Assembly (NCBI RefSeq): GCF_006065315.1
Contig: NZ_CP040749.1
Coordinates: 4,300,001-4,364,000 of the forward strand
Length of the DNA: 64,000 nt
Direction of reading: 5' to 3'
Origin: Aureibaculum algae
GTDB lineage: Bacteria; Bacteroidota; Bacteroidia; Flavobacteriales; Flavobacteriaceae
A program made the translations under genes and the position numbers. Below the pieces are notes generated by a model. The model ran no database searches and was not told where the DNA came from. It saw nothing but the letters and a program-made list of their open reading frames with translations. Shown piece by piece: positions 36,095 to 45,330 of the stretch. Position 1 is the first letter of the stretch, and every line of letters begins with the position of its first letter.

Positions 36095-37609
36095 CTAATT
36101 ATTTGGGTCTAAATTAGGGTTCAGATAAATCTCTGCTTGTGGTATTGGAGCAAAATAATTATCAGTAGACGTTGATCCCAGTAACGGATTTCTAAGTGGT
36201 ATGTTTGGATCAAGAGGCGTTCTTCTTACATTATTTAATGCTTCTTCAACTTTCTCCATTCTCACTAAATCTGCATATCTCAAATACTCCCCAGCAAATT
36301 CCCATTTTCTTTCCGTAAATGCCAATTCTCCTAAATCACCAGAAGTCAAATCTACACTTGGGTCTGGTGTATTGAAAGGTTTACCTGCTGCTCTTCTTCT
36401 AATTTTATTTAAAGCTTCCCATGCATCAGCACTACCTGAACCTGATCTACCAGATGCCTCGGCATAATTCAATAATACCTCCGCATAACGCATATAAAAA
36501 TCATTTCTATCGGTTGACCATGCTGATAAATTCAAATCACCCACCGGACCAGTAACCTTTTTAATTATTGGAAACTGCAAAGAAGTAGTACCTTTCCAGT
36601 CTATATCTGTTCTATAGGTAGCTTCTTTTCTTGGTCCTTCAGGAAAGTCTTCATAAAACCGAACTTCACCAAAAGTTTCTGCCCAGCCTCCATTTTCAGG
36701 TGGCATACCTAATATACCATATTTTCTATTCGCTTGACCTAAAGCATCGCTATAAGCTATCGTCCATACAGATTCTTTATTAAATCGATTATCAACTTTC
36801 CATAAATCTTCAAGATCTTCTAATAATCCAAATCCATGAGAGCCACTATTGTCAATTACTTCTTTCGCAACTGTTGCTGCCTCCCCATATTTAGAATTAT
36901 CTTTTACAGGAAACCCTGCCCAAGTCATATACAAACGTGAAAGTATTGCTTTTGCACTTCCTTTGTTTGGTCTTGGAGCACCAGGCTGAACCCCTGGATA
37001 AATATCAGGTAGTAAACCTTCTGCTTTCAACAAATCTGATTCCACTTGTTGATACACTTCTAATTGAGTAGCCAATTTAATATCTATTTCAGGAACTGAG
37101 GTTAATGGCAAAGGAATTCGCCCATGAATTCTTGCCATATGCAAGAAAAGCGTTCCTCGCAAAAAGTAAACTTCACCCAACAATCTATCATACGCTTGGG
37201 TATCAGTTACCTCCATATCTACCGAACTCTCTATAACATTATTTGCCGCTCTAATCATGGCATAAACATCTCTCCAGTTACCTACCGTTCTGTTATTTAT
37301 TCCTGACGGAACCATTTGGTCATACTCTCTAAAATCTGCCTTATTGGATGCTATATGGGTAGTCATATCATCTCCAGCCCAACCAAACACATTAAATGTT
37401 GTCCATTGTGCAGCATTTCTTAATTGAGAATAAATACCTGTTACACCTAGGCTAAATTCTTCTAAAGAGGTGTACTTACCAGGAGCTAATTGTGATATTG
37501 CTGGATCTTCATCCAAATCTGCACAGCTATGTAAGAAAAAAGCGACTGCTATTGCGAACACAATTCTAGCTGCACCCATTTTTTTTATCTTTCTATTTGT
37601 TGTATACAT
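36095..37609 (-). CDS. susD: SusD/RagB-family outer-membrane glycan-binding lipoprotein
   Basis: SusD homologues bind oligosaccharides on top of the SusC channel. I start it at the ATG at 37609 (MYTTNRKIKKMGAARIVFAI), preceded by an A/G-rich stretch, rather than 11 codons earlier where it would overlap susC. The lipobox is FFLHSC. The RagB/SusD N-terminal helices (GVTGIYSQLRNAAQW) and the C-terminal block (RYAEVLLNYAEASGRSG, EALNKIRRRAAGKPF, ERKWEFAGEYLRYADLVRM) are both present. Total length is about 504 residues, normal for the family. It lies 22 bp after susC and ends at a terminator. Confidence 0.93.
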   Translation of the reverse strand: MYTTNRKIKKMGAARIVFAIAVAFFLHSCADLDEDPAISQLAPGKYTSLEEFSLGVTGIYSQLRNAAQWTTFNVFGWAGDDMTTHIASNKADFREYDQMVPSGINNRTVGNWRDVYAMIRAANNVIESSVDMEVTDTQAYDRLLGEVYFLRGTLFLHMARIHGRIPLPLTSVPEIDIKLATQLEVYQQVESDLLKAEGLLPDIYPGVQPGAPRPNKGSAKAILSRLYMTWAGFPVKDNSKYGEAATVAKEVIDNSGSHGFGLLEDLEDLWKVDNRFNKESVWTIAYSDALGQANRKYGILGMPPENGGWAETFGEVRFYEDFPEGPRKEATYRTDIDWKGTTSLQFPIIKKVTGPVGDLNLSAWSTDRNDFYMRYAEVLLNYAEASGRSGSGSADAWEALNKIRRRAAGKPFNTPDPSVDLTSGDLGELAFTERKWEFAGEYLRYADLVRMEKVEEALNNVRRTPLDPNIPLRNPLLGSTSTDNYFAPIPQAEIYLNPNLDPNN

Positions 37610-37631
37610 ATCTTTTCTTTTTTGAATTAAT

Positions 37632-40600
37632 TTAAAAACCAAGTTTAAAACCTACCGTAAATGTTCTAGGATTTGGGTAAGCACCTGCATTTATACCAGC
37701 CGCAACATCCACATTACCTGCATTATCTGCTGGTCTAGAAGTATGCTCTGGATCATACCCTGTATAGTCTGTAATCATAAATAAATTTTGACCTCCTGCA
37801 TATATTTTAAGACTATTGATAAAACCTAAATCTCGAAGCGTATAGCCTATGGTCAAATTTTGTAATCTAATAAAACTTCCATCTTCAACATATCTAGTAG
37901 AACCATTGATATTATCTCCTCCTGCCGGAATATCTGTTTCATTTGTTGGTGTCCATTGGTTTAATTGTTCAACCGATAAAAAACTTCTTTGGTTACCTGT
38001 TGCTCCAACAATCATACCTTGAACGGTATTGTAAACATCAAAACCATGAACGCCTTGAAAGAATATATTCATATCCCAATTTTTATAGGTCAAGGTATTA
38101 TTAAAACCCCAAAAAGTAGTTGGTGTTCCATTACCAATTGCACTAAATATTACATTTCCATCTGTATCTCGTTGATATTTTGCATCCCCTGGAATTCGAC
38201 CATATATAGCCGCCTCTGTTGCTTCAGCTGTCTTCCAAGTTCCTAAGAAAGTGGCGCCTTGAAACTGACCAATAGGTTCTCCAACTTGAATAATATTCCA
38301 TGTTTGACTTTTCCCATCTGTACTACCAAAAGTACCTTGAATACTTTCTACACCACCTAAGTCAACCACTTCATTCTTTACATAAGAAAAGCTAAAATTA
38401 GACTCCCAATTAAAATTGTCGCCTTGAATGATACCACCTCCCAAAGTAAGATCAATTCCTCTGTTTTCTACTTCACCAATATTTCGTGTTATAAAACCAC
38501 CACCATTAGTAGTTGGCACAGGAACATCTAACAACAAATCTTCTGTATTCTTTTGGTATAAATCCATAGAGAAATTAGCTCTCCCGTTCCAAAAAGCTAA
38601 ATCTACACCAAAATTAAGCTGCGTCGTAGTTTCCCAAGTTAAATCAGGGTTACCATAACCCGCTGGGCTTGACCCTGCAGATCTGGTAGAACCGTCAAAA
38701 GGATAAGATGAATTTGCATTCACACTTGGGTAGGTACTATATGGGGCTATATCTTGGTTACCCACTTGACCCCAACCTGCTCTTACCGCAAAATCAGTCA
38801 ACACATTTCCATTATTTATAAAATCCATTTTTTTTAAGCTATATTTTAAAGCAACAGATGGAAAATATCCAGTATTTTTATCACTTCTAAATCTAGAAGA
38901 TTGATCCATTCTAATGGTTCCTGTAACATATAGGCTCTCATCATAAACATAAGAAGCTCTTCCCATTACAGATTGAATTGCCGATTTATTATAACCGTTG
39001 AAAATAGATTGTCCGCCAGCTAACTCTCCCAAATAAAAACCATTTGGCACTGCTAAGTCTTGCGCACTATAACCATTACTTCTATTCTCAAAATCTGAAA
39101 ATTCATATACCCCTGTTGCAGTAATATTATGCTTACCAAAAGTCTTTGCCCAAGTTAAAATATTACTTACTTGGTATCCTGTTGTTTTACTTCCGTTATA
39201 AGAAGCATCTGGAGCGGTAAAATCTATAACATAATTCTCACTAGTATTATTAACCGCAGAAGCTCCAACTACTAGCCCATAAGAAAGACCATCTATAATC
39301 TCATAGTTAAGATTTACATTAATATTCAATCTATCTTCAATAAATTCTAATTTACTTCCATTCATGTTAGCAATTGGGTTGTAATTTAATGAAGCAATAC
39401 CTTTTGATGAAAATGTGTTATATCCTCCCTCTGCATTAAAGATAGGTGTGGTTGGATCCCAACCCAAAGCCTTAACTACTTCACTACCTTGAAAACTTCT
39501 AAAGCCATCAATATTATTTATTGTTGTAGCTCTGACAGCGAAAACATTCAAGCCTACTTTTAACTTGTCATTAATCTCTGCATCCACATTGCTACGAATA
39601 GAAAATCTTTCATAGCCTGTTTCAATAACAAGTCCCTCTTGATTTACATAGTTACCAGATAAAAAGTAGCTTATCTTTCCTTCAGAACCACTAGCTGACA
39701 ATTGTGCATTTTGGGTCATACCTTGTCGAAAAAAAGCTTTTTGATAATTAGTACCACCATTTTGTTCAAAACCTGCAATTTCTTGATCTGTAAAAATCGG
39801 ATTACCACCTACTCTAATCAATCTCGAATTTTCAATCTTCGCAAAATCTGCAGCACCCAATGTTGGTAAATATTCAGGTACGTTATCGAAAGACATAAAA
39901 TATTCTGCGTTAATTTTACTTTTTCCTCTACCCTTTTTTGTTGTAATTAAAATTACCCCGTTAGAGCCTCTAGATCCATAAATAGCAGTTGCCGAAGCAT
40001 CTTTTAATACATCCATCGAAGCGATATCACTAGGGTTAATAGTACTTAAATCTCCACCGATTACCCCATCGACAACTACTAACGGATTGTTATTTCCATT
40101 AATAGAGTTAACACCCCGAATTCTTACTTTTATTGCTGCACCTGGCTGACCACTTGACTTTGAAACAGCAACACCTGCTGCTCGACCTTGCAAGGCATCC
40201 TCTGCTCGCGTTAACGGCTGATCTTCGAAAGATTTTGCTGTAACCTGTGATACAGATCCTACAACATCACTTTTCTTTACGGAACCATAACCCACTACAA
40301 CTACTTCATCTAGAGCTTGCGAATCGCTAACCAACTGAACATCAATAGTTGTTTGACTTCCTACAAGTATTTCTTGCGTTTTAAAACCAAGAAAAGAGAA
40401 AATTAGTACATCGTCTGGCGACGCTTCTAAGCTATACTCTCCGTCAAAATCGGTTGTGGTACCCTTTGAGGTACCTTTAACTAAAATACTTACTCCTGGA
40501 AGTGCCAAGTTTGTGTCGTCTAAAACTTTACCTGTGATAATGCTTTGCGCATATCCTGATAAAGAGATAAAAGTAAAGAGAATAAAGCTAACGAAAAGCT

Positions 40601-40634
40601 TTCGACTCAGTAATCGTTTTTTCATGTGTTTCAT
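37632..40634 (-). CDS. susC: SusC-family TonB-dependent outer-membrane transporter
   Basis: The 1000-residue protein has a signal peptide (LFVSFILFTFISLSGYAQ), a carboxypeptidase-regulatory-like domain (ITGKVLDDTNLALPGVSILV), a TonB-box-like DEVVVVGYG, the plug (GRAAGVAVSKSSGQPGAAIK, VRIRGVNSINGNNNPLVVVDG, ASATAIYGSRGSNGVILITT) and a 22-strand-type barrel ending in VGFKLGF. It imports oligosaccharides with SusD using TonB energy. There is no N-terminal FecR-interacting domain, which fits control by a hybrid two-component system rather than an anti-sigma pair. It is the first gene of the susCD unit, with an 876-bp upstream region. Confidence 0.95.
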   Translation of the reverse strand: MKHMKKRLLSRKLFVSFILFTFISLSGYAQSIITGKVLDDTNLALPGVSILVKGTSKGTTTDFDGEYSLEASPDDVLIFSFLGFKTQEILVGSQTTIDVQLVSDSQALDEVVVVGYGSVKKSDVVGSVSQVTAKSFEDQPLTRAEDALQGRAAGVAVSKSSGQPGAAIKVRIRGVNSINGNNNPLVVVDGVIGGDLSTINPSDIASMDVLKDASATAIYGSRGSNGVILITTKKGRGKSKINAEYFMSFDNVPEYLPTLGAADFAKIENSRLIRVGGNPIFTDQEIAGFEQNGGTNYQKAFFRQGMTQNAQLSASGSEGKISYFLSGNYVNQEGLVIETGYERFSIRSNVDAEINDKLKVGLNVFAVRATTINNIDGFRSFQGSEVVKALGWDPTTPIFNAEGGYNTFSSKGIASLNYNPIANMNGSKLEFIEDRLNINVNLNYEIIDGLSYGLVVGASAVNNTSENYVIDFTAPDASYNGSKTTGYQVSNILTWAKTFGKHNITATGVYEFSDFENRSNGYSAQDLAVPNGFYLGELAGGQSIFNGYNKSAIQSVMGRASYVYDESLYVTGTIRMDQSSRFRSDKNTGYFPSVALKYSLKKMDFINNGNVLTDFAVRAGWGQVGNQDIAPYSTYPSVNANSSYPFDGSTRSAGSSPAGYGNPDLTWETTTQLNFGVDLAFWNGRANFSMDLYQKNTEDLLLDVPVPTTNGGGFITRNIGEVENRGIDLTLGGGIIQGDNFNWESNFSFSYVKNEVVDLGGVESIQGTFGSTDGKSQTWNIIQVGEPIGQFQGATFLGTWKTAEATEAAIYGRIPGDAKYQRDTDGNVIFSAIGNGTPTTFWGFNNTLTYKNWDMNIFFQGVHGFDVYNTVQGMIVGATGNQRSFLSVEQLNQWTPTNETDIPAGGDNINGSTRYVEDGSFIRLQNLTIGYTLRDLGFINSLKIYAGGQNLFMITDYTGYDPEHTSRPADNAGNVDVAAGINAGAYPNPRTFTVGFKLGF

Positions 40635-40726
40635 AAATTTAAGTTTTGATTATAAGTAAGTTTGCCTATTATTAATGGATAAAAAACTTCTTGCAAGGTC
40701 TTTTAACATAATCACAAAGAATTATT

Positions 40727-40734
40727 CAAAATTA
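40727..40734 (-). promoter_or_regulatory. Candidate susC core promoter box
   Basis: TAATTTTG on the minus strand matches TAnnTTTG perfectly and lies about 93 bp upstream of the susC start. Upstream of it on the same strand GTTAAT occurs twice, 11 bp apart, within 40750-40770. It lacks the CAT-21-CAT pair at the 32-nt distance seen at the other three promoters. Confidence 0.4.
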
Positions 40735-40889
40735 ACCCATAGTAGCACTATATTAACATCACATTAACTTTTCTCAACTAGATAAAAACTGAACAACACC
40801 TCTAAATACATTATAAAAACAAACATAAAATGCTGATTTTCTTTTGGTTAACCAATTTACGATTGGCTATTATAAAGACCTCAAAACAC

Positions 40890-40916
40890 CATATGTATTC
40901 AAAAACTAACCATATG
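40890..40916 (+). promoter_or_regulatory. CATATG direct repeat at 21-bp spacing in the susC/GH2 divergent region
   Basis: The sequences ACCATATGTATTC and ACCATATGTCAC lie with their CAT triplets at 40890 and 40911, exactly 21 bp apart, the same period as in the three activator-type promoters. Because CATATG is palindromic the orientation is open; the flanks fit the plus strand better. It lies about 256 bp from susC and about 595 bp from the GH2 start. No TAnnTTTG box is found at the 32-nt position on either side. Confidence 0.5.
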
Positions 40917-41208
40917 TCACATTATTAAAATAGAATTATTACCTAATTCATGTATAATCTATATGATTTTTGAACAGAAAAGGGTGCTTTTTTTTAAAAA
41001 ACAAATAAGATTTTAACCTCCTAGTGTAGATATCGATTCGTAATAAAGGATTATAAATTCAAGTTAAAATCGCACTTTTTATTGAAATGTCTGGCAACCA
41101 TGATTAAACGAATTGAAACTGAGTATATTAATGGTATTAAAATCAATGTACTTTAGGTATTTTTGTAATACTAGCCCTAACTTAGATTTGCTATAATGAT
41201 TAAATATT

Positions 41209-41291
41209 GAATTTTCGGCAATTTGTCACCTTTTAGGGTCGGGGTAAGCAAATTGCCGAAATTCGATTATTTTTACCCTGACCCTAAAGGG
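41209..41291. repeat. Interleaved inverted repeats (A-B-A'-B')
   Basis: Arm A (41209-41225) pairs with A' (41249-41264), 16 matches with one bulged base; arm B (41229-41247) pairs with B' (41273-41291), 17 of 19. The order A-B-A'-B' means the two hairpins exclude each other or form a pseudoknot in RNA. The unit lies in the otherwise geneless 40635-41510 region, about 220 bp before the GH2 gene. It is either a mobile extragenic repeat or a regulatory RNA structure. Confidence 0.6.
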
Positions 41292-41510
41292 AACAATCGG
41301 ATTTTCTTCGTATAGATTAATGAGAGCCCGTTTCAGCAATTTAAGTCACAATATTATCGCTCAATTAAACTAGAGCCTTTGTAATTAAACTTAAAAACTA
41401 TATCTACCTATAACTGTAATCTATTTTTAACCATTTGTTACGTTTATAAAATCAACTGTATTAAGAGATATTGTTTTAGTATAGTATTTTTAAAAAATAA
41501 AATCTCGGTC

Positions 41511-44387
41511 ATGTCTAAAATACTTTTACCAATCGTTTTGTCTTTTTTTATTTTCGGTCTCAAGGCACAAACCTCAAATTTACCTGTTGGCTTTCCCAGT
41601 ACGGATCGCACCAAAATCAACCTAAATTTAGGTTGGAAATTCCACTTAAGTCAGCCAGAAACCAATCCTGGAGCAATTGATTTTGATGATACTTCATGGG
41701 AGAAAGTTGCTATACCACATACTATGCAACTCTTTAGCTATGAAATGGATAGCGTTAAAGAATCTTGGATTCAAAAAGAATATTTACGAGATATTGGTTG
41801 GTATCGCAAAACGATAAACATAAAAGCAAATTCTTCTCAAAAAGTGTTTTTAGAATTTGAAGGAGTTCACAATGCTACCGAACTTTGGGTTAATGGAAAA
41901 AAAGTAGGCAATTACGCCATCAATGGCTACGTTCCGTTTGATTTTGACATTACCAATTATGTAAATTTCGGACAGAAAAATACCATTGCCATAAAAGCAG
42001 ATAATAGTTATGATGAAACCATCGCTCCTGATCCACATCGTACAGATTATGTGAAATTTGGAGGTCTCTATCGAGATCTTTATCTAGTAACAACAAATAA
42101 ACTGCACGTTACTTACAACTGGGAAGATTTTGATGCGGGAGTTCATATTACTACCCCAACTGTTAATAAAAATAACGGAACCGTTTCTATAAAAACTACG
42201 GTAAAAAACGAAAACTCAGAAGCGAAAAATTGTACTATTGAAACGAACATTATCAATGCCGAGGGTTATGTATTAAAAAAATTAATGGATACCATAAGTA
42301 TATTGCCAAATACCAACTATACTTTTCGACAAACTAGCGGCATAGAAGAAGACTACCATCTTTGGTCACCAGATACTCCTTATCTATATAGAATAAATTC
42401 TATTATCTATGAAGATGATAAAGCTGTAGATTTTGTAGAAAACACGTTTGGTTTTAGAAAATTTTCTTTGGAAAAAGGAAAAGGTTTTGTTCTAAACGGA
42501 GAACCTATATTTTTAATTGGTGCTAATCGGCATCAAAACTATCCAATTATTGGAGATGCTGTACCTAACTCCTTTCATTACCAAGAAGCATTACAGTACA
42601 AAAAAGCAGGTATAAATATTATTAGATTATCCCATTATACACAAGACGATGCTTTTATTCAAGCATGTGATGAACTAGGCATTATAGTATATGAAGAACC
42701 TTCTACTTGGATAGAATGGGGAGACGCTGTGTGGTTTTCAAAATTAGAAGCAGCAACACGCAGCATGATTAGAAATCATAGAAACCATCCTTCTATTGTA
42801 TTTTGGGGCGCAGGAATTAACCATCGCGGACCTGTGCCAAGAATGCAGTATGTTGCCAAAGAAGAAGACCCATTTCGTTTGACCGCATCGGCTTCAAGCC
42901 CCTGGAATGGCGTTAAAAATGAAGGTGTTACAGATGTTCATGCCACCATGGATTATCGTAGAAGCGAATTTCCTGAAAGTGCTTTTACCATGGTCATGGA
43001 ACACGGAAGCTCTCCAAATAGTGAAGTAAATCAATTTCATATCTCTAGATATAAAGGAAATAAAAATAATTTCGCTGCTATTGCTTGGCTAGGCGCAGAT
43101 TACAATCATCTTCAACCTAATATTATTGATAGCAGATGGAGTAGAGATTATATGACAACTTATGGCATTTTATCCGCTTATCGAGTTCCGAAACCCGTAT
43201 ATTATTGGTATCAATCGGAATTAGTTGCTAAACCAATAGTTCATATTGCAGATGAAACCGCTTCAAAAGAGGGTAAAGTTTTGGTATTCAGCAATTGTCA
43301 AGAAATAGCATTGTACCATAACAATGTACTTATCGCAAAACAATTACCAGATAATGAACTAACGAAATCAAATTTAAAACATCCTTCGTTTACCTTTAGA
43401 TATAATTGGACGGACGGCACAATAAAAGCTATTGGCTATTCTAATGGAGAAAAAATAACAGAATTTACACGGACCAAAGAATTAGAACCGAATCATATCG
43501 AATTAAAACTAAGAAATACAGATAACTCTTTGTTTGCCGGAGGTTCAGATTTACGAATGCTTCATGCTTATATCGTAGATAAAAACGGAGAAGTGGTAAC
43601 AAATGCGGATAATAAAATTACTTTTTCCATTTCTGGAGAAGGAACGTTGATTGACAATGGTAAAATAGATGTAAATCCGGCAAGAGCTTATAACGGAGTT
43701 GCTACCATATACATTAAAGGAAAAGAAACCGCCGGAAAAATTGTTGTAACCGCAAAATCAAAAGGGTTAAAAAGTAGTACTATTACCTTAAATACCAAAG
43801 CTTTCTTTGAGGATGAAATCGCTGCAAATGCAAAAGCTATTTATGACTTTCCTATAGAAAAAATAGACATCGGTGGCGTAAAGCAATTGGTACAATTTGA
43901 ATGGCAAGAATGGACTGGGACTTCAGACAATGACTTAACATATGCGCTTAAAGATTATAACGCTACCGTAGAATTCAGTGCTACAAACAAAATTAATTGG
44001 TTGGGAGATACCGCCATGCTAGGCGATTTAAGTTTTGTGGGCACCGATGGTTTGTATATAGAAGAAGGGGTGTTAAAAATGACTATTTCTAATTTACCTA
44101 AAGGGAATTACCAATTAGAATCTTTTCATCATACAAGAAGAAATGATGCTAAAATGACGAATACTATTAAAGTCACAATTACCGACGTAAATGGAAATTT
44201 TTCACGAACATCTAATGATCATATCGTAGATTATTATTTGCATGATAATACAGGCGAAAGAAAACCTTTAAGTATAGTATCGACCTTTTCTTCAAACGGA
44301 ATAGATCCTGTTAGTATTGAATTTCAGGATAGTGAGTCTAGTAAAGATATTTGGCTAAATGGTTTTATTCTAAAAAAAGTACACTAA
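41511..44387 (+). CDS. GH2-family protein lacking the usual acid/base glutamate
   Basis: The 958-residue secreted protein (signal peptide IVLSFFIFGLKAQ) has the GH2 sugar-binding, Ig-like and barrel domains (DIGWYRKTINI, GANRHQNYPIIGDAV, IRLSHYTQDDAF) plus a C-terminal beta-sandwich of about 140 residues. At the place of the GH2 motif W-S-x-G-N-E it reads W432-G-A-G-I-N437-H438, so the acid/base Glu is an Asn. The probable nucleophile region keeps Glu497 (MVMEHGSSPNSE). The surrounding NHPSIVFW is intact, so alignment is not in doubt. It may use another residue as acid, as some non-hydrolytic or substrate-assisted enzymes do, or only bind. It opens a plus-strand unit with a DUF1080 gene. Confidence 0.82.
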   Translation: MSKILLPIVLSFFIFGLKAQTSNLPVGFPSTDRTKINLNLGWKFHLSQPETNPGAIDFDDTSWEKVAIPHTMQLFSYEMDSVKESWIQKEYLRDIGWYRKTINIKANSSQKVFLEFEGVHNATELWVNGKKVGNYAINGYVPFDFDITNYVNFGQKNTIAIKADNSYDETIAPDPHRTDYVKFGGLYRDLYLVTTNKLHVTYNWEDFDAGVHITTPTVNKNNGTVSIKTTVKNENSEAKNCTIETNIINAEGYVLKKLMDTISILPNTNYTFRQTSGIEEDYHLWSPDTPYLYRINSIIYEDDKAVDFVENTFGFRKFSLEKGKGFVLNGEPIFLIGANRHQNYPIIGDAVPNSFHYQEALQYKKAGINIIRLSHYTQDDAFIQACDELGIIVYEEPSTWIEWGDAVWFSKLEAATRSMIRNHRNHPSIVFWGAGINHRGPVPRMQYVAKEEDPFRLTASASSPWNGVKNEGVTDVHATMDYRRSEFPESAFTMVMEHGSSPNSEVNQFHISRYKGNKNNFAAIAWLGADYNHLQPNIIDSRWSRDYMTTYGILSAYRVPKPVYYWYQSELVAKPIVHIADETASKEGKVLVFSNCQEIALYHNNVLIAKQLPDNELTKSNLKHPSFTFRYNWTDGTIKAIGYSNGEKITEFTRTKELEPNHIELKLRNTDNSLFAGGSDLRMLHAYIVDKNGEVVTNADNKITFSISGEGTLIDNGKIDVNPARAYNGVATIYIKGKETAGKIVVTAKSKGLKSSTITLNTKAFFEDEIAANAKAIYDFPIEKIDIGGVKQLVQFEWQEWTGTSDNDLTYALKDYNATVEFSATNKINWLGDTAMLGDLSFVGTDGLYIEEGVLKMTISNLPKGNYQLESFHHTRRNDAKMTNTIKVTITDVNGNFSRTSNDHIVDYYLHDNTGERKPLSIVSTFSSNGIDPVSIEFQDSESSKDIWLNGFILKKVH

Positions 44388-44439
44388 TAATTATTTCTAT
44401 TTATTAGAAATAGCTTTAAACCTAAAAATAACTAATCCC

Positions 44440-45318
44440 ATGAAAAAACCAAGAATACATCTTAAAAAAACAAGCCTGCTAATTGCTTTATTATTTCTTT
44501 TGAAAGGAGTTTCAATTACTGCTCAAAACAAAGATTGGAAACCTTTATTAGATAAAAATTTAAGCCAATGGGAGCTCTTTATTGGTGTACCACACACCTC
44601 CATTGAGAAATTAGATGATGCGCCAAAAGGTGACGGTATGAAAGGAACACCGCTTGGTTTAAACAATGATCCGCTAAAAGTATTTTCAACAGAAAACATA
44701 GATGGAGAAACCATTTTACATATTTCTGGCGAAATTTATGGCGCATTAACCTCTAAAAAAATTTATGAGAATTATCATTTGAAATTGCAATTTAAATGGG
44801 GTGAAAAAAAATGGGAACCTCGACTAAATTTACAACGTGATAATGGTATATTATATCATTGTATTGGTGAGCATGGCGCATTTTGGAATGTTTGGAAACA
44901 ATCCCAAGAATTTCAAATTCAAGAAAAAGATATGGGAGATTATTATGGTCTTGCCGGAGGCGTAAATAACATTCATGCAACAAAATTAGAAAGTGGTTTT
45001 TATCAATATGATCCAAAAGGGAAAATAGTTCTTTTAGGAGATGGCCAAGGAGATAAAATGTATAGATGTATTCGAAGTGAAAATTTTGAAAAACCACATG
45101 GAGAATGGAATACCTTAGAACTTATCTGTTTTAATGGAAAATCTTATCATTTTGTAAACGGTCATGTTGTATTAATTTTAGACCAGGCACAAAGCAAAAC
45201 AGAAGATGGTTTTACACCAGTAACCAAAGGGCAAATTCAGCTGCAATCAGAAGGTGCTGAAGCCTTTTATAAAAACATCTCTATAAAAGAATTAAAAAAA
45301 CTGCCAAAAAACATTTAA
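44440..45318 (+). CDS. DUF1080 family secreted protein
   Basis: The 292-residue product has a signal peptide (LLIALLFLLKGVSITAQ). The DUF1080 sandwich has WKPLLDKNLSQWELFIGVPH at the start, YHLKLQFKWGEKKWEPRLN, RDNGILYHCIGEHGAFW and the end block KGQIQLQSEGAEAFYKNISIKEL. It differs from the lipoprotein DUF1080 at 24698 in having a Sec signal without lipobox and a Trp/His-rich centre, so it belongs to another branch. It follows the GH2 gene by 52 bp and precedes the DUF5060/DUF4038 gene by 12 bp, so the three are one unit. Specific activity unknown. Confidence 0.82.
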   Translation: MKKPRIHLKKTSLLIALLFLLKGVSITAQNKDWKPLLDKNLSQWELFIGVPHTSIEKLDDAPKGDGMKGTPLGLNNDPLKVFSTENIDGETILHISGEIYGALTSKKIYENYHLKLQFKWGEKKWEPRLNLQRDNGILYHCIGEHGAFWNVWKQSQEFQIQEKDMGDYYGLAGGVNNIHATKLESGFYQYDPKGKIVLLGDGQGDKMYRCIRSENFEKPHGEWNTLELICFNGKSYHFVNGHVVLILDQAQSKTEDGFTPVTKGQIQLQSEGAEAFYKNISIKELKKLPKNI

Positions 45319-45330
45319 AAAACAAAACTA

